DNA from: Novosphingobium sp. 32-60-15
Lineage (GTDB): Bacteria; Pseudomonadota; Alphaproteobacteria; Sphingomonadales; Sphingomonadaceae
Length of the DNA: 64,000 bases
Assembly: GCF_002280675.1 (NCBI RefSeq)
Contig: NZ_NCEN01000001.1
Span: 1-64,000, forward strand
Direction of reading: 5' to 3'
Position 1 is the stretch's first letter. Each line of letters starts with the position of its first letter. A model generated the notes under the pieces. The model did no database searches. It worked only from the letters and a program-made list of their open reading frames with translations, and was not told where the DNA came from. Shown piece by piece: positions 17,814-25,483 of the stretch. A program made the translations under genes and the position numbers.

Positions 17814-19943
17814 TCAGGCAGCGATGGCCCTGACGGCAGCCCGCGCATCGCGCATTGCACCTTCGATATAGCCAACGCCATTGGCATCGCCGATGGCATG
17901 AACGGTAAAGCCGGCGCTGCGTAGGGCATCGGCCAGCGAGAGATCGCCTTGCGCGCCTTTGGCTACGATCACATTGCCGCCAGGCACGTTCTGGCGGGCA
18001 CCGGATGCGTCGGTAAAGCTGACGGTGTCAGTTCCGATCACGATGTCGGTGGCACCGCTGTGCAGGCCGACGCCGTGTTCTGCAAGTTCGCTCATCAGCC
18101 GCATCCGGCGCACCAACGTCAGGCCTTTGCCCATGCGCGGGGCTTCTTCGATCACGTTGACAGTGCGGCCGCGCTCACACAGGAATTCGGCAAGTTCAAG
18201 GCCAACCAGTTCGCCCCCGATGATAGTGACCGTATCGGCCAGCGGCATCCATGTGTGCGTGGCTTTCCGGACAAGAGCGAGGTTGGCCGTGGCTCCTGTT
18301 GCAGCGCCCACTTTGGTGGCAAGGCGCGTGAACAGGCCGGTCTTGCGCTTCAGTTGATCCGAGCTTTCGCCCAGCATCATCTTGCGCATGTCATCGCCTG
18401 AATAGACGTGATCCTGATCACCCCCGGCAATCGCGGGCATGTTGCGCAGCGCGCCGGTGGCAACGATCACTTCATCGACGTTCAGCGTGCTCAGCAATTC
18501 CGGCGTGGCAAGCGTTGAAAGACGCACGTCGATCCGGGCTTCCTTTACCTCGCGCCGCAACCATTCAAGGATGCGTTCGTTGGGTTCATAGGCAAGGCTG
18601 GCAAAGCGCAGCGTCCCGCCGAGCCGGTCCGACTTTTCGAGCAACGTTACTTTGTGGCCAAGCGCGGCAAGGCGACGGGCAGATTCCATGCCGCCGGGGC
18701 CGCCGCCGATGATAGCGACATGTTTGGGGCTTGCACTCGCTGGCGCTGGTTCAACTTCAAATTCAAGGCCTAGCCCCGCGTTGACGGCGCAGCGAGTCGG
18801 CTGGCCTGCGTAAATGGCGGAAACGCATGTGTAGCAATACACGCAAGGGCGGACCTTTTCGGTTTGGCCTTCGGCCAGCTTGCGGGGCAGATGCGGGTCT
18901 GCCAGCAACTTGCGTCCCATGGCGATGAAATCGGCGTCACCTTTGGCAATTGCGCTTTCGGCTGTGTCCACTTCGATCCGGCCGGACCCGATCACCGGGA
19001 TTTTTACGGCTTTGCGGATTTCCGCTGTGGCAGGCAGGTTCCAGTTTTCCAGATGCGGAATGTTTGATTCCGAATGCAGCTTGCCGATGCCGGTATCGTG
19101 GTACGATGTGATGGTGATCGCATCGACACCTGCGGACTCGACCATTTTGGCATTGGCGATGGCATCTTCCATGGTGATACCGCCGTCTTTGCCCACTTCG
19201 CGGGAATCCAGCTTGATCCACAGCGGATAATCGCGGCCCACTTCGGCGCGGATGGCGGCGATCACCTCAAGCGTCAGGCGAAGGCGGTTTTCGCGGCTGC
19301 CGCCGTACTGGTCAGTGCGGTTGTTGATATAAGGCGAGGTGAAGGACGATAGAAGATAGCCGTGACCGCCATGGATTTCGATGCCGTCAAAACCCGCCTC
19401 TTTGGCGCGGCGCGCGCCTTGGGCAAACTGCTGCACAGCGATGTTTATATCACCCTGATCAAGGATTTTCAGCTCTGGCATCGCCCCGCCACCAACGCCG
19501 CCCATTTCCTCGGGCAGGAAGAAATTCATGAAATCGCCCTTGAACGGCTTGGGATAGGCCGGTCCCCACAGCGGATGGCCCCAGCGCGCGGCGGAATAGC
19601 CTGCAACAAAGCCGCCGTGATGCAATTGCGCGGCAATCTTTGCGCCATGGGCATGGACGCGGCGGGTCATTTCCTTGAGCGCGGGAATGAAGCGGTCATC
19701 CGAGATTGCGGTTTGCTGCATAGCCACGGCACCAACTGGCCAAGCCACTCCAGCCACGCCCGAGATGATCAGTCCGGCACCACCGCGCGCCTGTTCCTCG
19801 TGATAGGCCATCATGCGTTCGCCTACGGTGCCATCATCTTCCGACAGGCTGACGCCCATCGCGGTAACGGCAATGCGGTTCTTCACTTCCAATGAGCCGA
19901 TACGGCCGGGTGAAAGCAGGTGCGGATAGAGATTGGAGGACAC
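17814..19943 (-). CDS. Old-yellow-enzyme ene-reductase with Fe-S and FAD domains (BaiCD/BaiH/2,4-dienoyl-CoA reductase-like)
   Basis: About 709 residues. An FMN TIM barrel (to about 355; IEIHGGHGYLLSSFTSP near 190) is followed by a [4Fe-4S] cluster C367-x2-C370-x2-C373-x11-C385, the spacing of trimethylamine-dehydrogenase-type enzymes, then a FAD/NAD domain with IIGGGPGGMESARRL near 415. Such proteins reduce activated C=C bonds; BaiCD and BaiH do this on 3-oxo-delta-4 and delta-4,6 bile acid intermediates. Start is GTG 19943 with GGAAAG upstream, or TTG 19961. It is divergent from an SDR/KstD operon. Reduction of a dehydratase-derived double bond is a plausible role in view of the BaiE-like protein. 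Confidence 0.86.
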   Translation of the reverse strand: MSSNLYPHLLSPGRIGSLEVKNRIAVTAMGVSLSEDDGTVGERMMAYHEEQARGGAGLIISGVAGVAWPVGAVAMQQTAISDDRFIPALKEMTRRVHAHGAKIAAQLHHGGFVAGYSAARWGHPLWGPAYPKPFKGDFMNFFLPEEMGGVGGGAMPELKILDQGDINIAVQQFAQGARRAKEAGFDGIEIHGGHGYLLSSFTSPYINNRTDQYGGSRENRLRLTLEVIAAIRAEVGRDYPLWIKLDSREVGKDGGITMEDAIANAKMVESAGVDAITITSYHDTGIGKLHSESNIPHLENWNLPATAEIRKAVKIPVIGSGRIEVDTAESAIAKGDADFIAMGRKLLADPHLPRKLAEGQTEKVRPCVYCYTCVSAIYAGQPTRCAVNAGLGLEFEVEPAPASASPKHVAIIGGGPGGMESARRLAALGHKVTLLEKSDRLGGTLRFASLAYEPNERILEWLRREVKEARIDVRLSTLATPELLSTLNVDEVIVATGALRNMPAIAGGDQDHVYSGDDMRKMMLGESSDQLKRKTGLFTRLATKVGAATGATANLALVRKATHTWMPLADTVTIIGGELVGLELAEFLCERGRTVNVIEEAPRMGKGLTLVRRMRLMSELAEHGVGLHSGATDIVIGTDTVSFTDASGARQNVPGGNVIVAKGAQGDLSLADALRSAGFTVHAIGDANGVGYIEGAMRDARAAVRAIAA

Positions 19944-20042
19944 GAGGTTTGGCTTTCCCAAAAGATCGATGCAGAAGACCAGTCTTATGCAATTGGTCTA
20001 TTCATTGCACTCGGCCGGTTTTTGCGCCTTACGGCTTGTTAT

Positions 20043-20072
20043 TGCGTAATGCATGATGGAATATGCTACGAA
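20043..20072. promoter_or_regulatory. TGCGTA-N18-TACGAA dyad (site 3)
   Basis: Arms at 20043-20048 and 20067-20072 with an 18-bp spacer, one mismatch from the perfect dyad. It lies 18 bp before the SDR start at 20091 and about 100 bp before the divergent ene-reductase. Confidence 0.65.
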
Positions 20073-20090
20073 AATCAAGGGTAACTGATC

Positions 20091-20945
20091 ATGGCATGCG
20101 ATACGGACATATTTAATCACGGCGTGGCGGTTATCACAGGCGCCGCATCTGGCATCGGCGCAGGACTGGCGCGCCGGGCCGGAGCGCTGGGGATGACTGT
20201 GATTGCCACCGATATCAATGCTGATGGGGCGGCGACGACCGTTGCGGCCATTGTGGCAGCAGGCGGCAAGGGAGAGGCGGAACGGGTTGACGTTGCCATC
20301 CCCGATGAACTCGACCGTTTGGCCGAACGGGTGTTTGACCGGCATGGTGCCGTACGTTTGCTGATAAACAATGCCGGGATCGAAACGGTGGGCAACACAT
20401 GGGAAGTGCCCGCCGCGCGATGGGAGGCCACGCTGAACATCAACTTGCACGGCGTGATCCATGGCGTTCGTGCGTTTGTGCCGCACATGATTGCCAGCGG
20501 TAAAGAGGCTTGGATCGGCAATCTTTCATCGGTTGGCGCGTTCGGGCAAATGCCGGGGCAGACCGCCTATACCGTGACGAAGCATGCGGTTCAGGCGTTC
20601 AGCGAATGCCTTTATCTGGAAATGGAGCTGAAGGCCCTGCCGATACACGTTTCGGCCATCGTTCCCGGCATGGTTCGCACTGCAATCTTTGATGCAGAGG
20701 CGGGGTTTGGCGAGCCTGAAAGCGCCACCGGCCATCGCCGCGCGATGTTCGACATGATGCGCGCGCATGGGATGGACATTGATCAGGCAAGCGCGATGTT
20801 CCTTGAACAGATGGCGCAAAATCGGTTCTGGGTGCATAGCGATCCAGCAATGGCTGCACAGATTATTGGCGCGCGCATAAAGTTTTTGCAGGACCAGTTG
20901 CCACCGATCATGCCGGATCTGGCACGGGCAATTGCAGTTGATTGA
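20091..20945 (+). CDS. Short-chain dehydrogenase/reductase
   Basis: A 284-residue classical SDR: TGAASGIG at residues 16-23, NNAGIE near 91, catalytic Tyr/Lys in TAYTVTKHAVQAF near 163 and Ser in NLSSVG. It is 30 or so residues longer than the minimal SDR through a C-terminal extension. AAGGG precedes ATG 20091. It lies upstream of KstD on the same strand, but a dyad operator in the gap at 20955 suggests KstD also has its own promoter. Likely a hydroxysteroid dehydrogenase; position on the steroid unknown. Confidence 0.86.
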   Translation: MACDTDIFNHGVAVITGAASGIGAGLARRAGALGMTVIATDINADGAATTVAAIVAAGGKGEAERVDVAIPDELDRLAERVFDRHGAVRLLINNAGIETVGNTWEVPAARWEATLNINLHGVIHGVRAFVPHMIASGKEAWIGNLSSVGAFGQMPGQTAYTVTKHAVQAFSECLYLEMELKALPIHVSAIVPGMVRTAIFDAEAGFGEPESATGHRRAMFDMMRAHGMDIDQASAMFLEQMAQNRFWVHSDPAMAAQIIGARIKFLQDQLPPIMPDLARAIAVD

Positions 20946-20954
20946 GTTGATACT

Positions 20955-20984
20955 TACGTAAATTAATACCTCAAATTTTACGCA
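20955..20984 (+). promoter_or_regulatory. TACGTA-N18-TACGCA dyad (site 4)
   Basis: Arms at 20955-20960 and 20979-20984 with an 18-bp AT-rich spacer, about 88 bp before the KstD start. A TTGACA follows at 20990-20995 and may be the -35 box of the KstD promoter. Confidence 0.6.
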
Positions 20985-21071
20985 TGGTGTTGACAGAACT
21001 GGGCCAATAGCGGCACTTTCGTTGGATGGGAATGGAATGGCCCGGCACAGGGCAGCGCTTTGCGGGATCAC

Positions 21072-22763
21072 ATGATAATGGGTTGGGATAGGGAAGTTGA
21101 CATCGTCGTTGTGGGATCAGGCGCGGGCGGCATGCTCTCGGCGCTGATCGCGGCGAAGAACCGTGCCGATGTGCTTATTATCGAAAAAGACAAGCTGTGG
21201 GGCGGATCAAGCGCTACTTCGGGCGGCGGTATCTGGATACCCGGTAGCGATCAGGCCAAAGCGGCCGGGTTTGAAGACAATCTGGACGATGCGTTCAAAT
21301 ACGTCCGCGCGTTATCGGCTGATAATGTGCCCGATGAAAACATCCGCGCGTTTGTCGATAATGCTGCGCCCATGCTGCGCTGGGTTACAGCCAATACCGG
21401 CGTTGTTTATACAGCGCAGCCCTATCCCGATTATCATGCGGAAAATCCCGGCGGATCGGTGACGGGTTATCGCACGCATCTGCCTGAAATGTTTGATGGA
21501 ACGCTGCTGGGCGATGATCTGAAGACGCAGCGTTTTCCGTCGCCTGCTGCCAGCCTGTTCGGGTATCTCAACTGGACGTTTGCCGAGACGTATCAGCTGC
21601 TTTACCGCAGCAAAGGCTGGTTGATCGGGCTTGGCCGCAACATGGCGAAATATTGGTTCGACTGGCCGCTTCGCTTCACGTCACGCAAGGACCGGCGCTT
21701 GACGCTGGGCAATGCACTGACCGGTGGGTTGCGGGTGGCGCTGAATGAAGCAGGAGTGCCTGTCTGGCTGAAAACGCCGATGCGCGAACTGGTGACAGAG
21801 GGCGGCAAAGTGACCGGCGTTGTCGTTGAAAAGGATGGCAAGCCATATCGCATCGGCACCCGCAAAGGTGTGGTGCTGGCCGCCGGCGGTTTCGACAAGA
21901 ACCAGCAGATGCGCGATGCCAATGCGCCGCTATATCGCAGTGCGCAATATTCGGGCGGCGTTACCAGCAATACCGGCGATGCCATTCGCGCGGGCGCTGC
22001 GGCCGGTGCAGGGACGATGAACATGCAATCGGCGTGGGCTGCGCCTGTATTCTATATTCCGGGCGAGGATCGCGGGCGACTGTGTACGATCGAGCGCGCC
22101 TTGCCGGGCTGCATCATGGTCAACCAGAAGGGCCAGCGTTACCTCAACGAGGCGGCGTCTTATCATATCGTTGGCCAGCAGATGGCGCGGCGTCATCTGG
22201 AATATCATGATGCATCGCCAAGCTGGATGGTGTTTGACAACCGCTATCGCCACCAGTTTCCGATGGGGCCATTGTTGCCGCTGGTGCCGGACTGGCTGCA
22301 ATCGGGCGCGGTCAAGACCATCCTGAAAAAGGGGCGCACATTGGGCGAATTGGCGCAACAAATGGGCGTTGATGCGGCGGCACTGGAAGCAAATGTGGCG
22401 CGTTTCAACACTTATGCGGCCAAAGGCGAAGACCCCGATTTCCAGCGCGGTGTTGCGGCTTATGACAAGATGTATGGTGATTACCGGCATCAGCCGAATC
22501 CATGTTTGCGCCCGCTGACCGAAGGGCCGTTTTACGCGATGCCGATCTATCCGGGTGACATCGGCACAAATGGCGGTTTGCGCACCAATGCCCGTGCACA
22601 AGTGGTGGATGATGCAGGCGTGGCGATCCACGGCCTTTATGCGGTGGGCAACAATGCGGCCTCATCCATGGGGGAAAGCTATCCCGGCGCAGGCGTTACA
22701 ATCGGCCCGGCCATGACCTTTGGCTATATCGCCGCGCGTGATCTGACCGGCGCCAACGACTGA
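21072..22763 (+). CDS. kstD: 3-ketosteroid delta-1-dehydrogenase (KstD family)
   Basis: A 563-residue FAD flavoprotein. The dinucleotide motif DIVVVGSGAGGML starts at about residue 10, followed by GGSSATSGGGIWIPG typical of KstD and related desaturases. The C-terminal EGPFYAMPIYPGDIGTNGG near residue 485 holds the Tyr and Gly equivalent to catalytic residues of characterised KstD. The enzyme introduces the C1-C2 double bond in ring A, which with 9-alpha-hydroxylation opens ring B. Start ATG 21072 or 21078; a TTG at 21060 is also in frame. It is followed after 19 bp by the AtuA-like gene. A 5-beta- or delta-4-dehydrogenase is possible within this family. Confidence 0.88.
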   Translation: MIMGWDREVDIVVVGSGAGGMLSALIAAKNRADVLIIEKDKLWGGSSATSGGGIWIPGSDQAKAAGFEDNLDDAFKYVRALSADNVPDENIRAFVDNAAPMLRWVTANTGVVYTAQPYPDYHAENPGGSVTGYRTHLPEMFDGTLLGDDLKTQRFPSPAASLFGYLNWTFAETYQLLYRSKGWLIGLGRNMAKYWFDWPLRFTSRKDRRLTLGNALTGGLRVALNEAGVPVWLKTPMRELVTEGGKVTGVVVEKDGKPYRIGTRKGVVLAAGGFDKNQQMRDANAPLYRSAQYSGGVTSNTGDAIRAGAAAGAGTMNMQSAWAAPVFYIPGEDRGRLCTIERALPGCIMVNQKGQRYLNEAASYHIVGQQMARRHLEYHDASPSWMVFDNRYRHQFPMGPLLPLVPDWLQSGAVKTILKKGRTLGELAQQMGVDAAALEANVARFNTYAAKGEDPDFQRGVAAYDKMYGDYRHQPNPCLRPLTEGPFYAMPIYPGDIGTNGGLRTNARAQVVDDAGVAIHGLYAVGNNAASSMGESYPGAGVTIGPAMTFGYIAARDLTGAND

Positions 22764-22782
22764 GTTGATTGGAGAGATTGCA

Positions 22783-24615
22783 ATGCCAGAAGTTGCGACC
22801 GGCAAGGCCCGAAACGGGAAAGTCGTGCGCATTGGCGGGGCAAGCGGTGCGCTGAACGATAGCGTGATTGCGGTGCCGGGGCTGTTGACGGTCGAGGGGC
22901 TGGATTACCTGGCGTTTGATTATCTGGGGGAAGGGGCGATGGGCCTGTTCCGCCGGATGAAGCAGGCCGATCCGGCATCGGGATTCCTCACGGATTTTGT
23001 CGATTTGCATGTGGGGCCATACCTTGCCGAATTGAAAGCGCGTGGCATCCGCGTGATTGCCAATGCGGGCGGCATGAACCCCGAAGGCCTTGCCGAATTG
23101 ATCCGTCAGCGCGGGCGCGATCAGGGATTGGACCTGAAAGTTGCGACGGTCACGGGCGACGATGTGGAGCCTTTGCTGCCGCAACTGCGCGCCGAAGATT
23201 TGCGCGATATGTATAGCGGAGCGCCGCTGCCGCAAGGCGACATTGGCATTCAGGCCTATCTGGGGGCATTCCCGATTGCCTGTGCGCTGGATGCTGGCGC
23301 GGATTTGGTGATTACCGGACGCGTGGTGGATTCCGCGCTGATCCTGGGGCCGCTGATCCATGAATTCGGCTGGGGACCGGATGATTATGATCTGCTGGCG
23401 GCAGGGACCGTGGCGGGGCATTTGCTGGAATGCGGCGCACAGGCGACCGGCGGCACATTTACCGATTGGCGCGATGTGCCCGATTGGGCCAACATCGGCT
23501 TTCCCGTGGGCGAATGCCATGCTGATGGCAGCGTGGTTATGACCAAGCCTGATGGCACGGGCGGGCTGGTATCGGTGGGCACGATTGCCGAGCAGTTGCT
23601 TTACGAGGTGAGCGATCCGCAGGCCTATATTGTGCCCGATGTTGTGTGCGATTTCAGCGGTGTAACGGTTGAACAGGAGGGGCCGAACCGCGTGCGCGTG
23701 GCGGGGGCAAAGGGCTATCCGCCTACTGCCTCGCTCAAAGTATGTGGCACTTATGATGATGGCTGGCGATCTGTGGCGCTGATCCCGATTACGGGGATTG
23801 ATGCGGTGGCCAAAGCCGAACGTACCGCTGAGGCGCTGCTGGAACGCACCGGAGGCCTGCTGGCGCAGCGCGGCTTGCCCGGATGGACGCGCAGCCATGT
23901 GGAGGTGATCGGCACTGAAACCGCCTATGGCCCGCGCGCGCGCGATCTGTCCCCGCGCGAGGTGTTATTGAAGGTGGTGGTCGATCACGCGCAACCGGCA
24001 GCCGCAATGCTGTTTGGCCGTGAACAGACCACTGCGATCATGAACATGGCGGTGGGCACATCCATTGCACCGATTGTTGCCGCACCGCGCGCCTTTCCGC
24101 TGACGGGGATGTTCTTCGGCCTTATCGGGCGGGATCGGGCGCATGCACAGGTCAGGCTTGACGGGCGGGCGCTGGACTTCAGCGATCCCGTACTGGCCGG
24201 TTATGATCCGGCGGTGATTGTGCGTCCGCCAGTGCCGGTGGGTGATGCTGCCGGAGAAATGGTGGAAGTCCCGCTGATAGAATTGGCCTGGGCGCGCAGT
24301 GGTGACAAGGGGCGGCTGTTCAATGTTGCGGCCATTGCCCGCAAACCGGCTTTCCTGCCGTTCATCCGGGCCAGTCTGTCAGTTGTCGCGGTGACTGATT
24401 GGTATCGCCACTTGTTTGATGATCCCGCAAATGCGCGGGTCGAGATTTTCGATGTGCCCGGAGCCCATGCGATCAACATCGTTGCCCTTGATGCGCAGGG
24501 TGGCGGGATCAACCTTTCACCGCGATTTGATGCGGCGGCCAAGAGCATGGCGCAGCATTTGCTGGAAATGCCTGTCCGCGTGCCACTGGCCCTGTATAAG
24601 ATTCCAAGAGGATAA
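22783..24615 (+). CDS. AtuA-like protein (acyclic terpene utilisation family, DUF1446 plus C-terminal ferredoxin-like domain)
   Basis: A 610-residue protein. The N-terminal part (about 8-450) resembles the DUF1446/AtuA family: VRIGGASGALNDSV, IRVIANAGGMNPEGL and TGRVVDSALILGPLIHEFGW are its typical conserved segments. The C-terminal ~110 residues, ELAWARSGDKGRLFNVA, match the small AtuA-associated domain, so this is the fused long form. AtuA is required for citronellol/geraniol use in pseudomonads but its reaction is not firmly known. GGAGAG lies before ATG 22783. It is tightly between kstD (19 bp) and the Coq4-like gene (5 bp), which makes a joint steroid function likely. Confidence 0.8.
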   Translation: MPEVATGKARNGKVVRIGGASGALNDSVIAVPGLLTVEGLDYLAFDYLGEGAMGLFRRMKQADPASGFLTDFVDLHVGPYLAELKARGIRVIANAGGMNPEGLAELIRQRGRDQGLDLKVATVTGDDVEPLLPQLRAEDLRDMYSGAPLPQGDIGIQAYLGAFPIACALDAGADLVITGRVVDSALILGPLIHEFGWGPDDYDLLAAGTVAGHLLECGAQATGGTFTDWRDVPDWANIGFPVGECHADGSVVMTKPDGTGGLVSVGTIAEQLLYEVSDPQAYIVPDVVCDFSGVTVEQEGPNRVRVAGAKGYPPTASLKVCGTYDDGWRSVALIPITGIDAVAKAERTAEALLERTGGLLAQRGLPGWTRSHVEVIGTETAYGPRARDLSPREVLLKVVVDHAQPAAAMLFGREQTTAIMNMAVGTSIAPIVAAPRAFPLTGMFFGLIGRDRAHAQVRLDGRALDFSDPVLAGYDPAVIVRPPVPVGDAAGEMVEVPLIELAWARSGDKGRLFNVAAIARKPAFLPFIRASLSVVAVTDWYRHLFDDPANARVEIFDVPGAHAINIVALDAQGGGINLSPRFDAAAKSMAQHLLEMPVRVPLALYKIPRG

Positions 24616-24620
24616 CCGCG

Positions 24621-25442
24621 ATGGTCGATGATCTTCCCTACCTGGCACGGGGTGCAAAGCCGATCCCGACAGACAGCAGCGTTCTGGTGAGCAGTTCGCG
24701 CTACTTGAACGAGCCGCGCTTGCGCGATTGGCTGGCAGGTGCGTTCCTGCGCAAGAGCGGGAAGGATTCACCTACCGCGCTCGATGCGCACAAACTCTAT
24801 GGCATTCTGGCGGACGTGTTCGACATTGACCGGATCGAAGCGCTGTTCACGCAGGAGCGCGCGCGCTGGCCCGAACTGGACCGGTGGTTTTCCGAAGGGT
24901 TTTCATCGAACTTCACGGTGGATGAATTGCTGGGCCATCCCGCAGGTTCGCTGGGCCACATCTTTGGCAGGTACTTGCGCGATAATGGCTTCGAGATCGA
25001 TATCGTGCCGCGTTTCGAGCCGAAGAACCAGTTCCAGTATTTCTCGTTGCGCAGCGGGCAGACGCACGATCTGGAGCACATCGTGTGCGGCGGCGGGTTC
25101 GATATTATTGGCGAACTCGTCCCCTATTTCGGGCGGCTCAGCAATATTCCGCGCTTTCTGGATGCAGAACTGGTCGGCCTTATCCATCCGGGGCAATTGT
25201 TGGGGGCGCTGAGATTGGTTTCGCGCACCGGTCTGCATTATCCCGCCGCCTTTCCCACCGTCTTGCGCGCGATCCGTTGCGGGATGGATGTGGGGGAGCA
25301 ATCAGGCCCTTATTTCATGGCGAAATATGAGGACGTTTTCCATTTGCCACTGGAAGAAGCGCGCGAGGCATTGGGCATTGTGGGCGCGGTTGATCTTGAT
25401 AGCCGCGCTGCATCGCTGTGCTGGGACGAATATCAATCGTGA
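24621..25442 (+). CDS. Coq4-like metalloprotein (first paralogue)
   Basis: A 273-residue protein of the Coq4 family, recognised by the metal motif HDLEH-x11-E (QTHDLEHIVCGGGFD, about residue 152) and by the helical pattern around it. Coq4 acts in ubiquinone synthesis, where recent work assigns it oxidative decarboxylation of the aromatic head group. This copy lies 5 bp after the AtuA-like gene in the kstD operon, not with ubiquinone genes, so it is more likely a catabolic paralogue. It shares SSVLVSSSRYLN near the N-terminus with the second copy at 28127 (SSVLVSSSKYLN). Substrate unknown. Confidence 0.82.
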   Translation: MVDDLPYLARGAKPIPTDSSVLVSSSRYLNEPRLRDWLAGAFLRKSGKDSPTALDAHKLYGILADVFDIDRIEALFTQERARWPELDRWFSEGFSSNFTVDELLGHPAGSLGHIFGRYLRDNGFEIDIVPRFEPKNQFQYFSLRSGQTHDLEHIVCGGGFDIIGELVPYFGRLSNIPRFLDAELVGLIHPGQLLGALRLVSRTGLHYPAAFPTVLRAIRCGMDVGEQSGPYFMAKYEDVFHLPLEEAREALGIVGAVDLDSRAASLCWDEYQS

Positions 25443-25445
25443 AAG

Positions 25446-25478
25446 ACAGCCCCCGCCGTGATGTGCGGCGGGGGCTGT
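25446..25478. terminator. Bidirectional hairpin between convergent Coq4-like and TonB genes
   Basis: ACAGCCCCCGCCG (25446-25458) and CGGCGGGGGCTGT (25466-25478) pair perfectly around a 7-base loop, immediately after the Coq4-like stop codon. Confidence 0.8.
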
Positions 25479-25483
25479 AACTT

